This document shows positions 8,669-16,899 of a stretch of 64,000 nucleotides of DNA, piece after piece. A program made the translations under genes and the position numbers. Positions within the stretch are counted from its first letter, which is position 1; every line of letters starts with the position of its first letter. The notes under the pieces were generated by a model that made no database searches, was not told where the DNA came from, and worked only from the letters and a program-made list of their open reading frames with translations. This stretch comes from Rhizobium sp. BK251. GTDB taxonomy: Bacteria; Pseudomonadota; Alphaproteobacteria; Rhizobiales; Rhizobiaceae. The DNA is taken from the NCBI RefSeq assembly GCF_004345245.1, contig NZ_SLUQ01000005.1, forward strand, positions 186,001 through 250,000. Reading direction: 5' to 3'.

Positions 8669-9661
8669 ATGACTCGATTCGATGTTCTGACAGTCGGCAA
8701 TGCGATCGTCGATATCATCTCGCGCTGCGATGATCAGTTCCTCATTGACAACAAGATCACCAAGGCAGCGATGAACCTCATCGACGCCGAACGCGCCGAG
8801 CTGCTCTATGCACGCATGGGCCCCGCGCTCGAGGCTTCCGGCGGCAGCGCCGGCAACACGGCAGCGGGCGTCGCGAGCTTCGGCGGCAAGTCGGCCTATT
8901 TCGGCAAGGTCGCTGAGGACCAGCTGGGCGGCATCTTCACGCACGATATCCGCGCCCAGGGCGTTCACTACGAAACGAAGCCGAAGGGCACCTTTCCGCC
9001 GACGGCCCGCTCCATGATCTTCGTCACCGAGGACGGCGAGCGCTCGATGAACACCTACCTCGGGGCCTGCGTCGAGCTCGGCCCGGAAGACGTGGAAGCC
9101 GACGTCGTGGCGGATGCGAAGGTCACCTACTTCGAAGGCTATCTCTGGGATCCGCCGCGCGCCAAGGAAGCGATCCGCGAATGCGCCCGCATCGCCCATG
9201 AGAACGGCCGCGAAGTGTCGATGACGCTGTCCGACAGCTTCTGCGTCGATCGCTATCGCGGCGAGTTCCTGGATCTCATGCGCTCCGGAACCGTCGACAT
9301 CGTCTTTGCCAATACGCAGGAAGTGCTCTCGCTTTACGAGACCGACGACTTCGAGCATGCTCTCACCAGCATCGCCAAGGATTGCAAGATCGCCGCCGTG
9401 ACCCGCAGCGAACATGGCGCCGTCATCCTGAAGGGCGGCGAGCGCCATTATGTCGATGCGATCCAGATCGAGAAACTGGTCGACACCACGGGGGCGGGCG
9501 ATCTCTTTGCAGCCGGCTTCCTCCACGGCTACACCCTGGGCCGCTCGCTCGAGGATTGCGGCAGGCTCGGCTGCCTTGCCGCTGGCATCGTCATCCAGCA
9601 GATCGGTCCGAGGCCGATGATGTCGCTTGCCGAGGCCGGCCGGACAGCCGGTCTTATTTGA
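8669..9661 (+). CDS. Adenosine kinase / PfkB family sugar kinase
   Basis: A 330-residue ribokinase-fold protein. The N-terminal substrate region includes ASGGSAGNTAAGVASFGG, and the C-terminal PfkB signature DTTGAGDLFAAGFLHG holds the catalytic Asp and the anion hole. It resembles alphaproteobacterial adenosine kinases, which phosphorylate adenosine to AMP for purine salvage. The ATG at 8669 is chosen because the family starts with the strand FDVLTVGNAIVDI right after it. Its 3' end overlaps the convergent SH3 gene by 8 bp. Confidence 0.9.
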   Translation: MTRFDVLTVGNAIVDIISRCDDQFLIDNKITKAAMNLIDAERAELLYARMGPALEASGGSAGNTAAGVASFGGKSAYFGKVAEDQLGGIFTHDIRAQGVHYETKPKGTFPPTARSMIFVTEDGERSMNTYLGACVELGPEDVEADVVADAKVTYFEGYLWDPPRAKEAIRECARIAHENGREVSMTLSDSFCVDRYRGEFLDLMRSGTVDIVFANTQEVLSLYETDDFEHALTSIAKDCKIAAVTRSEHGAVILKGGERHYVDAIQIEKLVDTTGAGDLFAAGFLHGYTLGRSLEDCGRLGCLAAGIVIQQIGPRPMMSLAEAGRTAGLI

Positions 9662-10193
9662 AGGCTTCCCCGGGATAGGCGCCCCAGATCTCGGACTGCG
9701 CCACCCAGCCCTCTCCGCCTTCGGTGGATGCAAGGCACCAGTCGCCGTTGCATTCGCCGATGTGTATCAGGACGCCCGGCTCGAGCTTTGCGATCACCGC
9801 GCTCGAAGGCTGCGGCTCGCGTCGCATGTTGACGAAGACCGACTCGCCCTTGCCCTTCATCCACGGTGCTGCGATCGCCGCGCGCTGGCCGGACAACAGC
9901 GACTGATTGACCCAGCCTTCGGTGCCGTCGGCATCGCGAATGCGGCGCCAGTTATCGTATTCCTGGATGATTTCGACGGGCAGGCCCGACTTGAGATAGA
10001 GCCAGGAGACCGCATAGTCGGTGCCGGGGCCGATGCGCAGGTTCACCCTCTTCGACTTCAGCGTGACGAAACGCGGCAGCGGCAGGCCGCTCGGCCCCTT
10101 TGCCGCCTGCGCATGGGCGAGTTCGACGCCGCCTGCCGCAATGAAGAGGCCCATGGCAAACGCGACGCAGGACTTCAGGATTGTGCTACGCAT
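9654..10193 (-). CDS. Exported bacterial SH3-domain protein
   Basis: A 179-residue protein. A signal peptide (residues 1-28, ending AHAQA) precedes two SH3b/SH3_3 repeats: VNLRIGPGTDYAVSWLYLKS with WRRIRDADGTEGWVNQSLLS, then VNMRREPQPSSAVIAKLEPG with WCLASTEGGEGWVAQSEIWG. Such periplasmic proteins are thought to bind peptidoglycan or partner proteins. The ATG at 10193 places the signal peptide at the N-terminus. It converges on the adenosine kinase gene with an 8-bp overlap. Confidence 0.88.
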   Translation of the reverse strand: MRSTILKSCVAFAMGLFIAAGGVELAHAQAAKGPSGLPLPRFVTLKSKRVNLRIGPGTDYAVSWLYLKSGLPVEIIQEYDNWRRIRDADGTEGWVNQSLLSGQRAAIAAPWMKGKGESVFVNMRREPQPSSAVIAKLEPGVLIHIGECNGDWCLASTEGGEGWVAQSEIWGAYPGEAFK

Positions 10194-10380
10194 GACGGCT
10201 TCCGTTCGCTCGAATTCCAGGCAGGCACCCAAGGGCCTGCGTGCTCAGGGCTTGACGATCCGCCAGCGGCGCCACGAGTTTTGTTTGTCTTCGCGTGCGG
10301 GTCTGGTAGAAATTGCCCGGAACGGGAGAACTATCTCGCTTCTTGGTTAAGGACCTCTGAACAGGGCATCGAAAGCGGCC

Positions 10381-11382
10381 ATGACAACGAAGAAAAAACC
10401 GAAGGTGTACATCACCCGGAAACTGCCCGATGTGGTCGAGACGCGAATGCGGGAGCTCTTCGATGCCGAGCTCAATATCGACGATACGCCGCGCTCCCAT
10501 GACGAACTCGTGGCTGCCGTGAAGGCCGCCGATGTGCTGGTGCCGACGGTGACCGACCGCATCGATGCCTCCCTCATCGACGAGGCCGGCCCGCAGATGA
10601 AATTGATTGCGAGCTTCTCCAACGGCACGGACCATATCGACGTGGAGGCCGCCGCACGCAAAGGCATCACCGTCACAAATACGCCGAACGTGCTGACCGA
10701 AGATACGGCCGACATGAACATGGCGCTGATCCTCGCCGTGCCGCGGCGCCTTGCCGAAGGTGCGCGGATACTGACCGACAAGCCCGGCGAATGGGCGGGC
10801 TGGTCGCCGACCTGGATGCTCGGGCGACGCCTGCACGGCAAGCGCATCGGCATCGTCGGCATGGGTCGGATCGGCACGGCCGTTGCCCGCCGCGCCAAGG
10901 CCTTCGGCCTTTCGATCCATTACCACAACCGCAAGCGTGTCAACCCGGCGACAGAGGACGAGCTGGAGGCGACCTTTTGGGACAGCCTCGACCAGATGCT
11001 CGCCCGGGTGGACATCGTCTCGGTCAATTGTCCCTCGACGCCCGCGACCTTTCATCTGCTTTCGGCGCGGCGACTGGCGCTGATGCAGCCGTCGGCCTAT
11101 CTCGTCAATACCGCCCGCGGCGACGTCATCGACGAGGCGGCGCTGATCAAGTTCATCCGCGAGGGCAAGATCGCCGGTGCCGGGCTCGACGTGTTCGAGA
11201 ACGAGCCGCACGTCAACCCGAAGCTCATCAAGCTTGCCAACGAGGGCAAGGTCGTCCTCCTGCCTCACATGAGTTCGGCGACGATCGAGGGCCGCATCGA
11301 CATGGGCGACAAGGTCATCATCAACATCCGGGCCTTCATCGACGGCCATCGGCCGCCGAACCGGGTTCTTCCGTGGCGCTGA
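10381..11382 (+). CDS. D-isomer 2-hydroxyacid dehydrogenase (glyoxylate/hydroxypyruvate reductase type)
   Basis: A 333-residue protein with the Rossmann motif GIVGMGRIGTAVARRAKAFG (about residue 158), the catalytic Arg in NTARGDVIDEAALI, a Glu in VFENEPHVNP and the catalytic His in LLPHMSSATIEG. It resembles glyoxylate reductase/D-glycerate dehydrogenase (GyaR), reducing glyoxylate or hydroxypyruvate with NAD(P)H. The exact substrate cannot be fixed by motif. Its end overlaps the convergent GNAT gene by 47 bp. Confidence 0.9.
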   Translation: MTTKKKPKVYITRKLPDVVETRMRELFDAELNIDDTPRSHDELVAAVKAADVLVPTVTDRIDASLIDEAGPQMKLIASFSNGTDHIDVEAAARKGITVTNTPNVLTEDTADMNMALILAVPRRLAEGARILTDKPGEWAGWSPTWMLGRRLHGKRIGIVGMGRIGTAVARRAKAFGLSIHYHNRKRVNPATEDELEATFWDSLDQMLARVDIVSVNCPSTPATFHLLSARRLALMQPSAYLVNTARGDVIDEAALIKFIREGKIAGAGLDVFENEPHVNPKLIKLANEGKVVLLPHMSSATIEGRIDMGDKVIINIRAFIDGHRPPNRVLPWR

Positions 11383-11863
11383 GGGGAGGGGCAGGCCGCA
11401 CCGGCTTACGCATCTCGATCGAGGTCGTTCGGCCGAAGCCGGCATGGGCGTTTTCCGCGGTCTTCACAAAGCCCCAGGCGCTGAAGACCGCGTGATTTTC
11501 CTCAAGCTCGATGCGTGTCTCGAGCCGCAGCGACGACAGGCCGAGGTCGCGTGCAGTCTCTTCAGCCCCGGCCAACAGCCTTCGCCCGATGCCTTTACCC
11601 TGGGTCTCGGGCAGGACAGCGAGCTTGCCGATATAGAGCGATCCGCCTTCCGGACGGCAGAAGACGCAGCCGACAAGGTGGGCTCCGTCGAGAGCGACGA
11701 AGCCGATCTCAAGCCCTGCCTTTTCCACCAGCGTCGCCGGCGTCAGCCGCAGTGCCGAGGACGGCGGATCGATCCGGCCGTCCATATAGGCGAAGGAACG
11801 CAGGATGAGGTCGAGCAATTCGTCCCAGCGGTCGAAGGTCTGATCGAGCCTGACAAGATGCAT
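11336..11863 (-). CDS. GNAT family N-acetyltransferase
   Basis: A 175-residue protein with the acetyl-CoA pyrophosphate-binding motif LAVLPETQGKGIGRRLLAGA (Q/R-x-x-G-x-G/A) around residue 87. The ATG at 11863 gives a normal GNAT length; upstream in-frame residues overlap moeB and lack similarity. It begins 4 bp after the moeB stop, so it is the last gene of the recF-moeB-GNAT transcript. The acyl acceptor is unknown. It overlaps the 3' end of the convergent dehydrogenase gene by 47 bp. Confidence 0.88.
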   Translation of the reverse strand: MHLVRLDQTFDRWDELLDLILRSFAYMDGRIDPPSSALRLTPATLVEKAGLEIGFVALDGAHLVGCVFCRPEGGSLYIGKLAVLPETQGKGIGRRLLAGAEETARDLGLSSLRLETRIELEENHAVFSAWGFVKTAENAHAGFGRTTSIEMRKPVRPAPPLSATEEPGSAADGRR

Positions 11864-11867
11864 CGGC

Positions 11868-12632
11868 CTATTCGGCGGCCTCGCGAGCCCGCCGATAGCG
11901 GATCGTGTCGAAGCGGGCCGAAAGACTGTCATAGAGCATCAGGCGACCGACGAGCGGCTCGCCGGCGCCGGTGACGAGCTTGATCGCCTCCATCGCCATC
12001 AGCGTGCCGATGACGCCGGTCAGCGCGCCGACGATGCCGGCTTCGGCGCAGGAGGGCACGAGGCCGGGCGGCGGCGGTGCTGGAAAGAGATCGCGATAGG
12101 AAGGGTAGAGCTGCCCGTCCGGGCCGGCCTCGTAGGGCTTGAGCACCGTCAGCGAGCCGTCGAAGCGGCCGACCGCGCCGGAGACGAGCGGCAGGCGCGC
12201 GACTTCCGTCGCATCGGCCACGGCATAGCGCGTGTCGAAATTGTCGGATCCGTCGATGACGACGTCGAAGCCGGAGAGAAGCCGTTCGGCCGTTTCGGCC
12301 GTGAAGCGTTCCTCGAAGCGGATGACGCGCACATGCGGGTTGAGTCGGGCGATGGCGTCCGCTGCACTCTGCGTCTTCAATTCGCCGATCGTGCCGGAAT
12401 CGTGAATCACCTGCCGCTGCAGGTTGGAGAGGGAGACGCGGTCGTCGTCGACGATACCGATCGTACCGACGCCGGCCGCCGCCAGATATTGCAATACGGG
12501 TGCGCCAAGACCGCCGGCGCCGATCACGAGAATACGGGCGGCCTTCAGTTTCTGCTGCCCGCTGCCGCCGATCTCCGGCAGGAGAATGTGGCGCTTGTAG
12601 CGGTCGATTTCTTCGGGGCTCAAGGGTTCCAT
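11868..12632 (-). CDS. moeB: MoeB/ThiF/HesA-type adenylyltransferase
   Basis: A 254-residue E1-like enzyme. The nucleotide-binding loop GAGGLGAPVLQYLAAAGVG (about residue 37) is followed by DDDRVSLSNLQRQV and DGSDNFDTRY, the core motifs for adenylating C-terminal glycines of small sulfur carriers such as MoaD or ThiS. The paired CxxC zinc ligands of E. coli MoeB are not visible; only SCAEAGI is present near residue 190. MoeB or ThiF roles are both possible. It is downstream of recF (45 bp) and upstream of the GNAT gene. Confidence 0.85.
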   Translation of the reverse strand: MEPLSPEEIDRYKRHILLPEIGGSGQQKLKAARILVIGAGGLGAPVLQYLAAAGVGTIGIVDDDRVSLSNLQRQVIHDSGTIGELKTQSAADAIARLNPHVRVIRFEERFTAETAERLLSGFDVVIDGSDNFDTRYAVADATEVARLPLVSGAVGRFDGSLTVLKPYEAGPDGQLYPSYRDLFPAPPPPGLVPSCAEAGIVGALTGVIGTLMAMEAIKLVTGAGEPLVGRLMLYDSLSARFDTIRYRRAREAAE

Positions 12633-12677
12633 GGCGGATATGCTAGCACCGCGCGGCGGGCTGGGGAACACGAAACG

Positions 12678-13802
12678 TTAGGGTGCGACGCTACCGTGGG
12701 TGACCGTGAGGAACTGCGCCCGCTCGCCGAGGGCGGAGAACATCGACCGGTCGGTACCCGTCATGAAGGCCTGTCCGCCGAGGCTGTCGACCAGATCGAA
12801 GAGGGCTGCGCGCCGTCCCTCGTCGAGATGGGCGGCGATCTCGTCGAGCAGGAGCACGGGCGCATGGCCGGTGAGATTGGCGACGAGCCGCGCATGGGCG
12901 AGCACTAGGCCGACAAGCAGCGCCTTCTGCTCGCCGGTCGAACAGCGGGCTGCCTCCATCGCCTTCTCGCGGTGAGCGACAAGGAGATCGGCGCGGTGCG
13001 GACCATCGAGCGTGCGGCCGGCGGCGGCGTCGCGGTAACGGGATTCCCTCAGGCTTTGCCGGTAGGCATCTTCCAGGTCGACAGCGGGACGGCCGAATTC
13101 GCCATCGAAGAAGCCCGTGAGCTCCAGCGTCGCACGGGGGAAGGGCGTTGCCTCGCTCCGTTCCTCGATCAGCCGCGAGAGCAGGCCGAGCATCTCCTGC
13201 CGGGCGAGCGCCATGGCGACGCCGAGGCTCGCCATCTGCTCCTCGATGCCGGACAGCCAGGAGGGATCGAAACGGCTCTCGGAAAGCAGCTTGTTTCGGC
13301 TGCGCATGGCGCGCTCGAAATCGCTGGCACGGCGGCCATGCGCCGGATCGAGCGAAAGCACGAGCCGATCGAGGAAACGGCGGCGGTCGGAGGAGCCGCC
13401 GGTGAAAAGCCCATCCATGGCCGGCGTCAGCCACAGGACGCGCAGGTGGTCGGTGAGTTCGTCGACGGTCTTTGCCGCCGTGCCATTGATGCGCAGCCGC
13501 CGCACCGCCGTTTCGTCTGTCGTGTCGACGCCGGTACCGATCTCCACCTCGCCCTCCATGCCCTCGAGCTCCGCAAAGACGGAGAAGCCGCCGGAGCCGC
13601 CGACGCGGGCGACATCGGCATAGGCAGCCCGGCGCAGACCGCGGCCGGGGGAGAGGAAGGAGACTGCCTCCATGAGGTTGGTCTTGCCGGCGCCGTTTTC
13701 CCCCGTCAGCACCACATGCCGTCCGTCGAGCACGAGTGCCGCCGCCGCATAATTGCGGAAGTCGGTAAGCTTCAGGCGGCTGAGCGAGACCTTGTGCGGC
13801 AT
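12678..13802 (-). CDS. recF: DNA replication and repair protein RecF
   Basis: A 374-residue SMC-like ATPase. The Walker A GENGAGKTNLMEAV (about residue 34) sits in the usual N-terminal context (LTDFRNYAAAAL), followed by LSPGRGLRRA. A signature GEQKALLVGLVLAHA and the Walker B LLLDEIAAHLDEGRR are at the C-terminus. RecF helps load RecA on gapped DNA with RecO and RecR. dnaN does not precede it here; instead a 659-bp gap without a recognisable gene lies upstream. Confidence 0.96.
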   Translation of the reverse strand: MPHKVSLSRLKLTDFRNYAAAALVLDGRHVVLTGENGAGKTNLMEAVSFLSPGRGLRRAAYADVARVGGSGGFSVFAELEGMEGEVEIGTGVDTTDETAVRRLRINGTAAKTVDELTDHLRVLWLTPAMDGLFTGGSSDRRRFLDRLVLSLDPAHGRRASDFERAMRSRNKLLSESRFDPSWLSGIEEQMASLGVAMALARQEMLGLLSRLIEERSEATPFPRATLELTGFFDGEFGRPAVDLEDAYRQSLRESRYRDAAAGRTLDGPHRADLLVAHREKAMEAARCSTGEQKALLVGLVLAHARLVANLTGHAPVLLLDEIAAHLDEGRRAALFDLVDSLGGQAFMTGTDRSMFSALGERAQFLTVTHGSVAP

Positions 13803-13931
13803 GGGGTGTCCGGATTCGAATGAGGCAGAGAGCTAAGCCCTGCGGCAGGCGATGGCAAGGGCGGCATCCATGCATTGCCCACGGGGAGCCTTCACGCGGC
13901 CCTTCGGCCCGTGGCTTGAAGAGTTTCGGCC

Positions 13932-13986
13932 GGGGCACGTCGAGTGCCTGGCAAGTGAATAAAACAGTGACACCCTGACGTGCCCC
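13932..13986. repeat. Inverted repeat with perfect 10-bp arms
   Basis: GGGGCACGTC at 13932-13941 pairs with GACGTGCCCC at 13977-13986, enclosing an AT-richer 35-base loop that includes AATAAAACAGTG. No T-run follows on either side, so it is not a classic terminator. Its role is unknown. Confidence 0.5.
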
Positions 13987-14424
13987 GCTTCGGCTGTTTG
14001 TGCCCGCGACTTCGGTCCTTCTGCAGCGGCAGGCCGTCCGGCTGTTTTGCCGTCGGCACCCCGAGATCCGGTCGGACATGCGATCCGACGCAGCCTTGAA
14101 GCCCGCCAACCTTTGTCGCCACACAGGCGCGCCTGGCGCGCTGTTACGGGCAGCCGCAGGCAGGGGCCGGTCCGACGCCCTTTCGCCTGCGCCCCGTGTC
14201 GCCAGGGGAAGACCATGTTCCGCGGACCCCACAGGCCGGCTCTTGCGTCCGTCCCCGACCTGCGGCACCGGCCCCACCTCGCCGGAACACCTTCCGGTGT
14301 ATCCGATGACGGGACGCGGCAAGTGTAGGCACGGGTCTGCCGGACGGGGACGAAGGGAGGCGGGAATTCGCCTAAGCGATTGGGATTGTTGGGGGTGGCT
14401 CGCGGGATTGTCCCCGCACTTGTG

Positions 14425-14457
14425 CCTGGATGCTCGGGTCAGGTCCGAGGATCCAGG
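14425..14457. repeat. Palindromic repeat of the rhizobial intergenic type
   Basis: CCTGGAT and ATCCAGG plus CTCGG and CCGAG form a two-part stem with a single opposed G/G and a GTCAGGT loop. Hairpins built on CTCGGGTC/GACCCGAG-like cores are common between rhizobial genes. It lies 4 bp past the stop of the MocR gene and may protect or end that transcript. Confidence 0.55.
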
Positions 14458-14461
14458 CCGA

Positions 14462-15913
14462 TCACCGAAGCGGTGGCTCTATGCTGGCTTCCTCGCCGCG
14501 GCTCTCCCCGACCTTCCCGGCGGCCCTCATTGCCAGAGCCAGAACGTCGAAGATGCGGGGATCAAGTGTCTGGGAGACGTTGAAGCGCATGAAGCTTGTT
14601 GCCGATTGCGAGAGGCTGAAGGCGTTCCCGGGTGCCAGCACGACGTTCCTTTCCAGTGCGGCATGCGCGACGTCAGCCGCGTCGATGCCATCAGGCAGCC
14701 GGCACCAGAGGAACATGCCGGCCTGCGGTTCGAGCCATGGTGTGAAACCTATGGACTTCAGCCGGGCGGAGACGTGGGCCATGGTCTCGGATAGGCGGCT
14801 TCGCAGGCCCTCGACATGCTTGCGATGGCTGCCGTCGCTCAAGACGTTGAGGACCAGTTCTGCCATCAGCGGACCCCCGCCAAATGACGTCGCGATCTTG
14901 AGATCGGTCAGGCCCTCGATCCATTCCGGTCTCGCAACCACAAAGCCGCAGCGCGCGGAGGCGGACAAGGTCTTCGAGAAGCTGCCGATATGGATGACCC
15001 GGTCCAGCCCGTCGAACGCAGCCAGGCGCGGTGCGTGCGTGTATTCGAAATCGGCGAAGATGTCGTCCTCGATGATCGTCAGATCGAACTGGTCGGCAAG
15101 TTTGAGGACCCGGTGAGCGGTCACGGGGGAAAGCACCGCACCGGTCGGGTTGTGAATGGCCGAGTTGGTGATGTAGAGGCGGGGCCGGTGTTCGGCGACC
15201 GTCTGCGCGAAGGCCTCGATGTCCGGACCCGATTGGGTGTAGGGGACGCTGACGATCCTGGCGCGATGGGCCCGAAGCAGGGCGTGAAAATTGAAGTAGC
15301 AGGGATCATCGACCAGCACCGTGTCGCCGGGCTCGAGAAAAAGCCGACACAGAAGGTCGATGGCCTGCGTGCCCGACTCGGTCAGCATGACCTGGTCCGG
15401 AGAGGCTTCGATGCCTCGCTCGGCGGCGCGCCGGGCGATGAGTTGGCGAAGCGGCGGCAATCCCAGCGGTGAGCCGTATTCGGCCAGGGCGGGCATTCCC
15501 AGACGGGAAAGGGAGCGAAGCGCCCGGCGGATGCCCTCCTCGGGAAGCCAGGAGGCAGGAAGCCAGCCGCAGCCCGGCTTGAGGCCGCCATCACCCGCTT
15601 CGAGTGACTGCCGCGATACCCAGAACGGATCGACCGCACGATCGAGCCTCGGGCCGGCCTCGGAGAGCGAAAACGGGGCGGTCTGGTTTGCGACGTAGAA
15701 GCCGGACCCCGGTCTGGATAGGATCGCACCCTCGGCGACAAGGCGTTCATAGGCATCGACGACGGTTGAGGTCGACACCTTCAATGTTGCCGCCAGCGCC
15801 CGGACCGATGGCAGCTTCGCACCGGGCGTGAGACTGCGGCCCGCGATCCGTTGCCTGATCGTGGTCATGACCATCGCCACGCGGGTGGTGCCTGCTGCTC
15901 CGCCTTCTGTCAT
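14462..15913 (-). CDS. MocR-type GntR/aminotransferase transcriptional regulator
   Basis: A 483-residue fusion. The N-terminal GntR winged helix (AGRSLTPGAKLPSVRALAAT...STSTVVDAYERLVAEG) is followed by a fold-type I aminotransferase domain with the PLP lysine in SFSKTLSASARCG and the TNSAIHNPTG motif. MocR proteins use PLP or its adducts as effectors. The ATG at 15913 is chosen for the TGAGGTAG upstream; an in-frame ATG at 15934 would touch the palindrome at 15937-15953. It is divergent from an EamA permease, the usual layout for a regulator and its target. Confidence 0.9.
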   Translation of the reverse strand: MTEGGAAGTTRVAMVMTTIRQRIAGRSLTPGAKLPSVRALAATLKVSTSTVVDAYERLVAEGAILSRPGSGFYVANQTAPFSLSEAGPRLDRAVDPFWVSRQSLEAGDGGLKPGCGWLPASWLPEEGIRRALRSLSRLGMPALAEYGSPLGLPPLRQLIARRAAERGIEASPDQVMLTESGTQAIDLLCRLFLEPGDTVLVDDPCYFNFHALLRAHRARIVSVPYTQSGPDIEAFAQTVAEHRPRLYITNSAIHNPTGAVLSPVTAHRVLKLADQFDLTIIEDDIFADFEYTHAPRLAAFDGLDRVIHIGSFSKTLSASARCGFVVARPEWIEGLTDLKIATSFGGGPLMAELVLNVLSDGSHRKHVEGLRSRLSETMAHVSARLKSIGFTPWLEPQAGMFLWCRLPDGIDAADVAHAALERNVVLAPGNAFSLSQSATSFMRFNVSQTLDPRIFDVLALAMRAAGKVGESRGEEASIEPPLR

Positions 15914-15936
15914 CTGTATTGCTACCTCAACCATAA

Positions 15937-15953
15937 CAGTTTGGAAGAACTGT
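15937..15953. promoter_or_regulatory. Probable MocR operator
   Basis: ACAGTT at 15937-15942 and AACTGT at 15948-15953 form an inverted repeat in the gap between the divergent MocR and EamA genes. CTGTAT also occurs as a direct repeat nearby (about 15914 and 15950). Position and symmetry fit a regulator site; binding is inferred. Confidence 0.45.
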
Positions 15954-16020
15954 ATCAGATTGTGGCTGGCGAGGCCACGGCGATTGATCGATAAGGTCGG
16001 GATCGATTCCGGAGTGCATC

Positions 16021-16884
16021 ATGGACCGTACAGCATCAGGTTGGCTCAATGGCTTTGTCGGCGTGGCGATCTTCAGTGGCTCGCTGCCGGCGACGCGTGT
16101 GGCGGTGGCGCAGTTCGATCCGGTGTTCCTGACGGCGGCGCGGGCCGGCATTGCCGGGATCCTGGCGCTTTGCCTGCTCCTTCTCTTCAGGGAGAAGCGT
16201 CCAACCTCGCGCGACATCGCGTCGCTGGGCGTCGTTGCATTGGGCGTCGTCGTCGGCTTCCCGCTGTTGACCGCCCTGGCGCTGCAGCATGTCACCTCGG
16301 CCCATTCGATCGTCTTCATCGGCCTGCTGCCGCTCTCGACGGCCGTCTTTGGCGTCATTCGCGGCGGCGAGCGGCCGAAGCCGGCGTTCTGGCTGTTCTC
16401 GATAATGGGAAGCGCCCTGGTGGCCGGCTTCGCCCTGACGCAGGGCCTTGCGGCTTCGCCGACAGGGGATGCGCTGATGCTGGCGGCGATTGTCGTCTGC
16501 GGCCTCGGCTATGCGGAAGGGGCAAGGCTTTCCCGGACGCTGGGGGGATGGCAGGTCATTTCCTGGGCGCTCGTGCTGTCGCTGCCGATCATGCTCGCGA
16601 CTGCGTTCTTCTATATGCCCGCCACCTTTTCGGGGATCGCGGCGCCTGCGCTCATTGGCCTCGGCTATGTCTCCCTCTTCAGCATGCTGATCGGTTTCGT
16701 GTTCTGGTATCGCGGTCTCGCACAGGGCGGCATTGCTGCGGTCGGTCAGCTGCAACTGCTGCAGCCGTTCTTCGGGCTGGCGCTTGCGGCGACCCTCCTG
16801 CATGAGCCGGTCACCTGGATGATGCTCGCCGTCACGGTTGCTGTCATCGCCTGTGTCGCCGGTGCGCGCAGGTTTGCGCGATAG
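16021..16884 (+). CDS. EamA/DMT superfamily permease
   Basis: A 287-residue protein with ten hydrophobic helices arranged as two EamA repeats; the second starts around residue 145 (TGDALMLAAIVVCGLGYAEG). These permeases usually export amino acids or metabolites at the inner membrane. It is divergent from the MocR regulator with a palindromic site between them, so regulation by that protein is likely. The substrate is unknown; the aminotransferase-like sensor suggests an amino compound. Confidence 0.87.
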   Translation: MDRTASGWLNGFVGVAIFSGSLPATRVAVAQFDPVFLTAARAGIAGILALCLLLLFREKRPTSRDIASLGVVALGVVVGFPLLTALALQHVTSAHSIVFIGLLPLSTAVFGVIRGGERPKPAFWLFSIMGSALVAGFALTQGLAASPTGDALMLAAIVVCGLGYAEGARLSRTLGGWQVISWALVLSLPIMLATAFFYMPATFSGIAAPALIGLGYVSLFSMLIGFVFWYRGLAQGGIAAVGQLQLLQPFFGLALAATLLHEPVTWMMLAVTVAVIACVAGARRFAR

Positions 16885-16899
16885 TTCCCAGCGACGCGG

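Larger units (their letters stand above)
13803..14461. other. 659-bp gap without a recognisable gene
   Basis: Between recF and the MocR gene. Open frames here have compositions unlike proteins (Arg/Pro/Ala-rich) and no family resemblance. The segment is GC-rich and contains a long inverted repeat at 13932-13986 and a hairpin at 14425-14457. I looked for tmRNA, RNase P and tRNA signatures and found none. It may hold an unrecognised structured RNA or decayed sequence. Confidence 0.5.

Noticed and set aside
13932..13986. Inverted repeat considered as a tmRNA or RNase P element
   Set aside because: None of the conserved sequence blocks of those RNAs, nor a codable tmRNA tag peptide, was found near it.
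12691..14322. 543-codon minus-strand frame covering recF and the gap upstream
   Set aside because: Over recF it is another reading frame of a certain gene, and its upstream part is Arg/Pro-rich with no similarity to proteins; it does not rescue a gene in the gap.
14000..14794. 264-codon plus-strand frame upstream of and over the MocR gene
   Set aside because: The 3' half is antisense to the MocR aminotransferase domain and the 5' half has no protein-like composition or start signal.
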